Assembly: GCA_018695085.1 (NCBI GenBank)
Contig: JABHOU010000420.1
Span: forward strand, 1 to 9,268
Direction of reading: 5' to 3'
DNA: 9,268 bases
Origin: Opitutia bacterium
Lineage (GTDB): Bacteria > Verrucomicrobiota > Verrucomicrobiia > Opitutales > Seribacteraceae
Part shown: in pieces, positions 6,867 through 9,268 of the stretch
Layout: every line of letters begins with the position of its first letter
Numbering within the stretch: position 1 is the first letter of the stretch
The notes under the pieces: generated by a model
Told to the model about the DNA's origin: nothing
The model's input: only the letters and a program-made list of their open reading frames with translations
Databases searched by the model: none
Program-made: the position numbers and the translations under genes

Positions 6867-7880
6867 ATGTCCGACGATCCCTCACTCGAAGACGAAAGCT
6901 TCGATATAAGCGAAATCGAGGGAACTAGCGAAGGGCAAGCCATCTTTCGTTGTGACGGAGAGCGTTTTCCAGATGATGCTGAAGTCAAGGTAAAGAAATA
7001 CGATTTTACCAACCCTATTGTACTTACCGAATCCGACTTAACCAAGCTCAAGACCAAGAGTGAGCAATTTGTTTATTACTTAGCGGGGCATCTATCGATG
7101 TTTCTTCGAACGGAGTTCAACCTCAATCTTGACGATGTGTCTGAGGATTTATATAGCAATTTCACTCAATCGGTCAAGGTTCCTTCGTGCGTAACTCTCT
7201 TTAAGATTCAGGAGTTAAACGGGGTTTGCCTGCTTGATGTGAACTCACACCTTGCCTCGACGGTAGTAGATCGTGTTCTGGGAGGGCGTGGTTCTACCAC
7301 CCCCGAAGAGCGTGGGCTAACTGACATAGAAAAAGCCTTGGTGGATGATTTCAATGTCATTATTTTGGAAGAATGGTGTAAGCAGTGGCAGGATCTGATG
7401 ACCCTTCATCCATCCATTATCGGCAATGAGACCAGCGGTCGGTTTCTCCAAACGTCTCCTCCCGATGCGATGATGTTGATTCTAAATATGGAAGCTTCAT
7501 TCGGAGATGTGACGGGCCCGATGAGGATCGCCATTCCATATTATACGCTTGAACCTCTGATGACCCGAATGCTCGCCCCGGACAAAAACTTGGAGCAGAG
7601 CTTGGCCAAACCCGCTCGATGGCAAGATGTTTACGATGACATACTTGTTCCTTTATCGGCCGAGTGGGATGCTTTCGAGTTATCCGTGAGGGATCTTATG
7701 GCACTGCGTGTAGACGATGTGGTAGAGATGCCTACTCGACTCATTAGCGAAACTAAAATTAGAATTGAAGATCGAACTTGTTTTGTCGGAGAAATCGGAT
7801 TGGAGGGAGAGCAGGTCGCTTTTAAAGTGAACGAGAGTTGCATTGAGGCAAATAACCTATTGGGAAAAAGTCATGGATAG
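6867..7880 (+). CDS. fliM: Flagellar motor switch protein FliM
   Basis: FliM is the central C-ring protein. It links FliG to FliN and normally binds CheY-P through its N-terminal peptide. The 337-residue product shows VKKYDFTNPIVLT (Y45-D46-F47), a CheC-like middle domain, the conserved GGRG at 139-142 (the FliG-contacting GGxG loop) after VVDRVLGG, and a C-terminal SpoA domain (about 255-325: SVRDLMALRVDDVVEMPTRL). The N terminus reads MSDDPSLEDESFDISEIEG and has no clear LSQxEIDxLL CheY-binding peptide. The start is ATG 6867, without an obvious Shine-Dalgarno. No closer upstream start would restore the missing motif: the gap after fliL is only 48 bases. The 3' end overlaps fliN. Confidence 0.96.
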   Translation: MSDDPSLEDESFDISEIEGTSEGQAIFRCDGERFPDDAEVKVKKYDFTNPIVLTESDLTKLKTKSEQFVYYLAGHLSMFLRTEFNLNLDDVSEDLYSNFTQSVKVPSCVTLFKIQELNGVCLLDVNSHLASTVVDRVLGGRGSTTPEERGLTDIEKALVDDFNVIILEEWCKQWQDLMTLHPSIIGNETSGRFLQTSPPDAMMLILNMEASFGDVTGPMRIAIPYYTLEPLMTRMLAPDKNLEQSLAKPARWQDVYDDILVPLSAEWDAFELSVRDLMALRVDDVVEMPTRLISETKIRIEDRTCFVGEIGLEGEQVAFKVNESCIEANNLLGKSHG

Positions 7881-8121
7881 CAGGAAAATGGATGTCGTGA
7901 TGGACGTTAAAGTTAAGGCGACCGTACAACTGGGAACCGCAGAGCTCCCGATGAGAGAGGTCGTTGAATTGAGCCCAGGGGCACAAATTCAATTGAAGCA
8001 GAACGCCAAGGATCCTGTCGGTCTTTTAGTTAACGGTAAATTGATCGCTTACGGCGAAGTCGTCGTAGTGAATGATCGTTTTGGCTTGAAGATAACGGAG
8101 ATTGTGGATTCCGCCACGTGA
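7873..8121 (+). CDS. fliN: Flagellar motor switch protein FliN, minimal form
   Basis: FliN forms the base of the C ring, binds FliM and recruits FliH. The product consists almost wholly of the SpoA domain: MDVVMDVKVKATVQLGTAEL, then MREVVELSPGAQIQL, then VNGKLIAYGEVVVVNDRFGL, then KITEIV, an excellent match to FliN. At 82 residues it lacks the N-terminal extension of E. coli (137) or Thermotoga (about 150) FliN. I chose ATG 7873, with GGGA at 7862-7865 about 7 bases upstream, overlapping fliM by 8 bases. ATG 7888 behind AGGAAA is a close alternative and would shorten it by five residues. An upstream TTG at 7843 would add ten residues but has no Shine-Dalgarno. The stop overlaps the fliO start as GTGA. 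Confidence 0.95.
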   Translation: MDSRKMDVVMDVKVKATVQLGTAELPMREVVELSPGAQIQLKQNAKDPVGLLVNGKLIAYGEVVVVNDRFGLKITEIVDSAT

Positions 8122-8573
8122 ATGTTTCGCCATTTGCGATGCTAGCTTTTCTTGCAGCGTCGTCGCCTTTGGCAACCAGTGCATCGGTCTTAGATATTTT
8201 GGCAGTTCCCGAACCCCCGCCACCTCTAACGGGAGCAGGAGATTTATTGTGGTTGTGGGCCAAGGTCATTGCCTTTTTGGCATTTCTAGGGTCAGGTGCT
8301 CTCTTGCTCAACCATTTTTACAAAAGAAAGCGGCTTGGAGTGAAAGTCAATGCTACAGGGAAAATTCATCTCGCCGATACATGTGCTTTGGGCAATCGGC
8401 AGTTTCTCGTTGTGGCTGAATTTGAAAAAGAACGCCATTTGCTAGGCGTGAGTCAGAATGGCATCAACCATCTTTCGCAATTGAAGGATTCGAATGCTGC
8501 TGAGGATGACTTTGAAAAGGCACTTGGAAGTGCTCAGAAAAGTAGCGATCACACTGGAGGGGGAAACCATTGA
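8118..8573 (+). CDS. fliO: Flagellar biosynthetic protein FliO
   Basis: FliO is a small membrane protein that helps assemble the FliP ring of the export gate. The 151-residue product starts with a hydrophobic, signal-like N terminus (about 5-22), then a proline-rich linker (VPEPPPPL), then a membrane segment at about 43-65 (LLWLWAKVIAFLAFLGSGAL) and a basic stop (KRKR). The cytoplasmic domain carries GKIHLADTCALGNRQFLVVA and LLGVSQNGINHLSQL, the weak but typical FliO/FliZ pattern. The start is GTG 8118, overlapping the fliN stop as GTGA. No separate Shine-Dalgarno is seen, so it is probably coupled. Its last codons contain the strong fliP ribosome binding site, giving a Gly-rich C terminus (TGGGNH). 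Confidence 0.9.
   Translation: MNVSPFAMLAFLAASSPLATSASVLDILAVPEPPPPLTGAGDLLWLWAKVIAFLAFLGSGALLLNHFYKRKRLGVKVNATGKIHLADTCALGNRQFLVVAEFEKERHLLGVSQNGINHLSQLKDSNAAEDDFEKALGSAQKSSDHTGGGNH
8556..8563 (+). promoter_or_regulatory. Ribosome binding site of fliP (GGAGGGGG)
   Basis: GGAGGGGG lies inside the end of fliO, 6 bases before TTG 8570. It decides the fliP start at that TTG, since no ATG is available at the signal peptide. Confidence 0.75.
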
Positions 8574-9268
8574 GACTTTTTAGGCGTAGATGGCGTTACT
8601 TGCTTTTACCGTTATTAGCGGCTGCGTTTCTTATACTGTGTTCGGGAGATGCTCTTGCCCAGACCACCGGGACGGGTGCCCCCGGGCTGAGGATAGATGT
8701 TTCAGGTTCAAACGACGAAGGGGATTTTGGAGTCGCCATCCAGCTCGTCGTCGCCATGACGATTCTGACCCTCGGGCCATCTGTGATTATGATGATGACT
8801 TGTTTTACCCGGATTGTAATCGTCCTTGGTTTTGTTCGTAACGCGATTGGAGTTAATGCCGCTCCATCCAGTCAGATTATAATTGGTTTGGCGCTCTTTC
8901 TCACCTTTTTCGTTATGGGTCCCGTCTGGAATCGAATTTATGACGATGCCGCGACGCCATATATGGCGGGAGAAATGAAGTCTGGCGACGCACTTTTGGT
9001 CGCCACTGCTCACATGAAGGACTTTATGATGAATCAGACTCGGCAGGCGGACGCGCAATTCTTTTTGGAAATCTCCCGCCAAGGAGCAATGACGCGAGAA
9101 GAAATTCCTCTAAGCGTGGTAGTTCCATCTTTTGTTCTTAGTGAGCTTAGAACCGCGTTCCAGATGGGTTTTCTCATTTTTATCCCCTTCATCATCGTGG
9201 ATTTCATTGTGGCTTCTTCGTTGATGTCTATGGGAATGATGATGATGCCTCCCGTAGTCATCTCCATG
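8570..9268 (+). CDS. fliP: Flagellar biosynthetic protein FliP, 3'-truncated by the window edge
   Basis: FliP is the main ring subunit of the type III export gate (with FliQ and FliR) in the inner membrane. The start is TTG 8570, overlapping the fliO stop as TTGA, with GGAGGGGG upstream. The 233 visible codons begin with a signal peptide: basic MRLFRRRWR, hydrophobic core, and a likely cleavage site ALA-Q after residue 30, as in E. coli FliP. Family hallmarks follow: MTILTLGPSVIMMMTCFTRI, VIVLGFVRNAIGVN, LALFLTFFVMGPVW, then VPSFVLSELRTAFQMGFLIF and FIIVDFIVASSLMSMGMMMM, then PPVVISM at the edge. Roughly the last 20-25 residues lie outside. The frame is open to the last base. The family signature has Ser where Ala is usual (PSFVLSEL). 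Identification is certain despite the truncation. Confidence 0.97.
   Translation, partial: MRLFRRRWRYLLLPLLAAAFLILCSGDALAQTTGTGAPGLRIDVSGSNDEGDFGVAIQLVVAMTILTLGPSVIMMMTCFTRIVIVLGFVRNAIGVNAAPSSQIIIGLALFLTFFVMGPVWNRIYDDAATPYMAGEMKSGDALLVATAHMKDFMMNQTRQADAQFFLEISRQGAMTREEIPLSVVVPSFVLSELRTAFQMGFLIFIPFIIVDFIVASSLMSMGMMMMPPVVISM

Noticed and set aside
8590..8841. 83-codon + strand frame rich in Arg, Cys and Asp
   Set aside because: It overlaps the signal peptide and first membrane segments of fliP in a different frame; fliP has an unmistakable family sequence.

Overview
The window is one uninterrupted stretch of a bacterial flagellar operon. Every gene is on the + strand and almost every base is coding. 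The order is fliG (3' part) - fliH - fliI - fliJ - an unnamed membrane/coiled-coil gene - fliK - flgD - flgE-like - fliL - fliM - fliN - fliO - fliP (5' part). No gene-free gap exceeds about 50 bases. I see no RNA genes, mobile elements, CRISPR arrays or convincing terminators.

Region 1 (1-3182) encodes the end of the rotor protein FliG, then the export ATPase module FliH/FliI/FliJ, joined by start/stop overlaps. Region 2 (3191-4880) holds a membrane-anchored coiled-coil protein resembling the MotE/MgtE-N type and the hook-length ruler FliK, whose start lies inside the preceding gene. Region 3 (4922-6259) encodes the hook cap FlgD and a short hook-family protein. Region 4 (6285-8121) encodes the stator-associated FliL and the switch/C-ring proteins FliM and FliN. 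Region 5 (8118-9268) begins the export gate with FliO and FliP; FliP runs off the window.

Together these build the flagellar export apparatus, the switch complex and the hook. Two starts (fliH, fliP) are TTG codons behind very strong Shine-Dalgarno sequences that lie inside the preceding gene. Several other starts (fliI, fliJ, fliO) are 4-base overlaps suggesting translational coupling.

The organism is a flagellated bacterium, probably with a Gram-negative envelope. Mixing fli and flg genes in one cluster with flgD-flgE before fliL-M-N-O-P is seen in several phyla (spirochaetes, deltaproteobacteria, PVC bacteria, Firmicutes). The divergence of FliM, FliN, FlgE and the unnamed gene from the textbook proteins makes a PVC-type lineage such as Verrucomicrobiota a reasonable guess, but this is inference only. 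I do not see a new system. The points of interest are lineage-specific changes to known flagellar parts and one poorly characterised gene.
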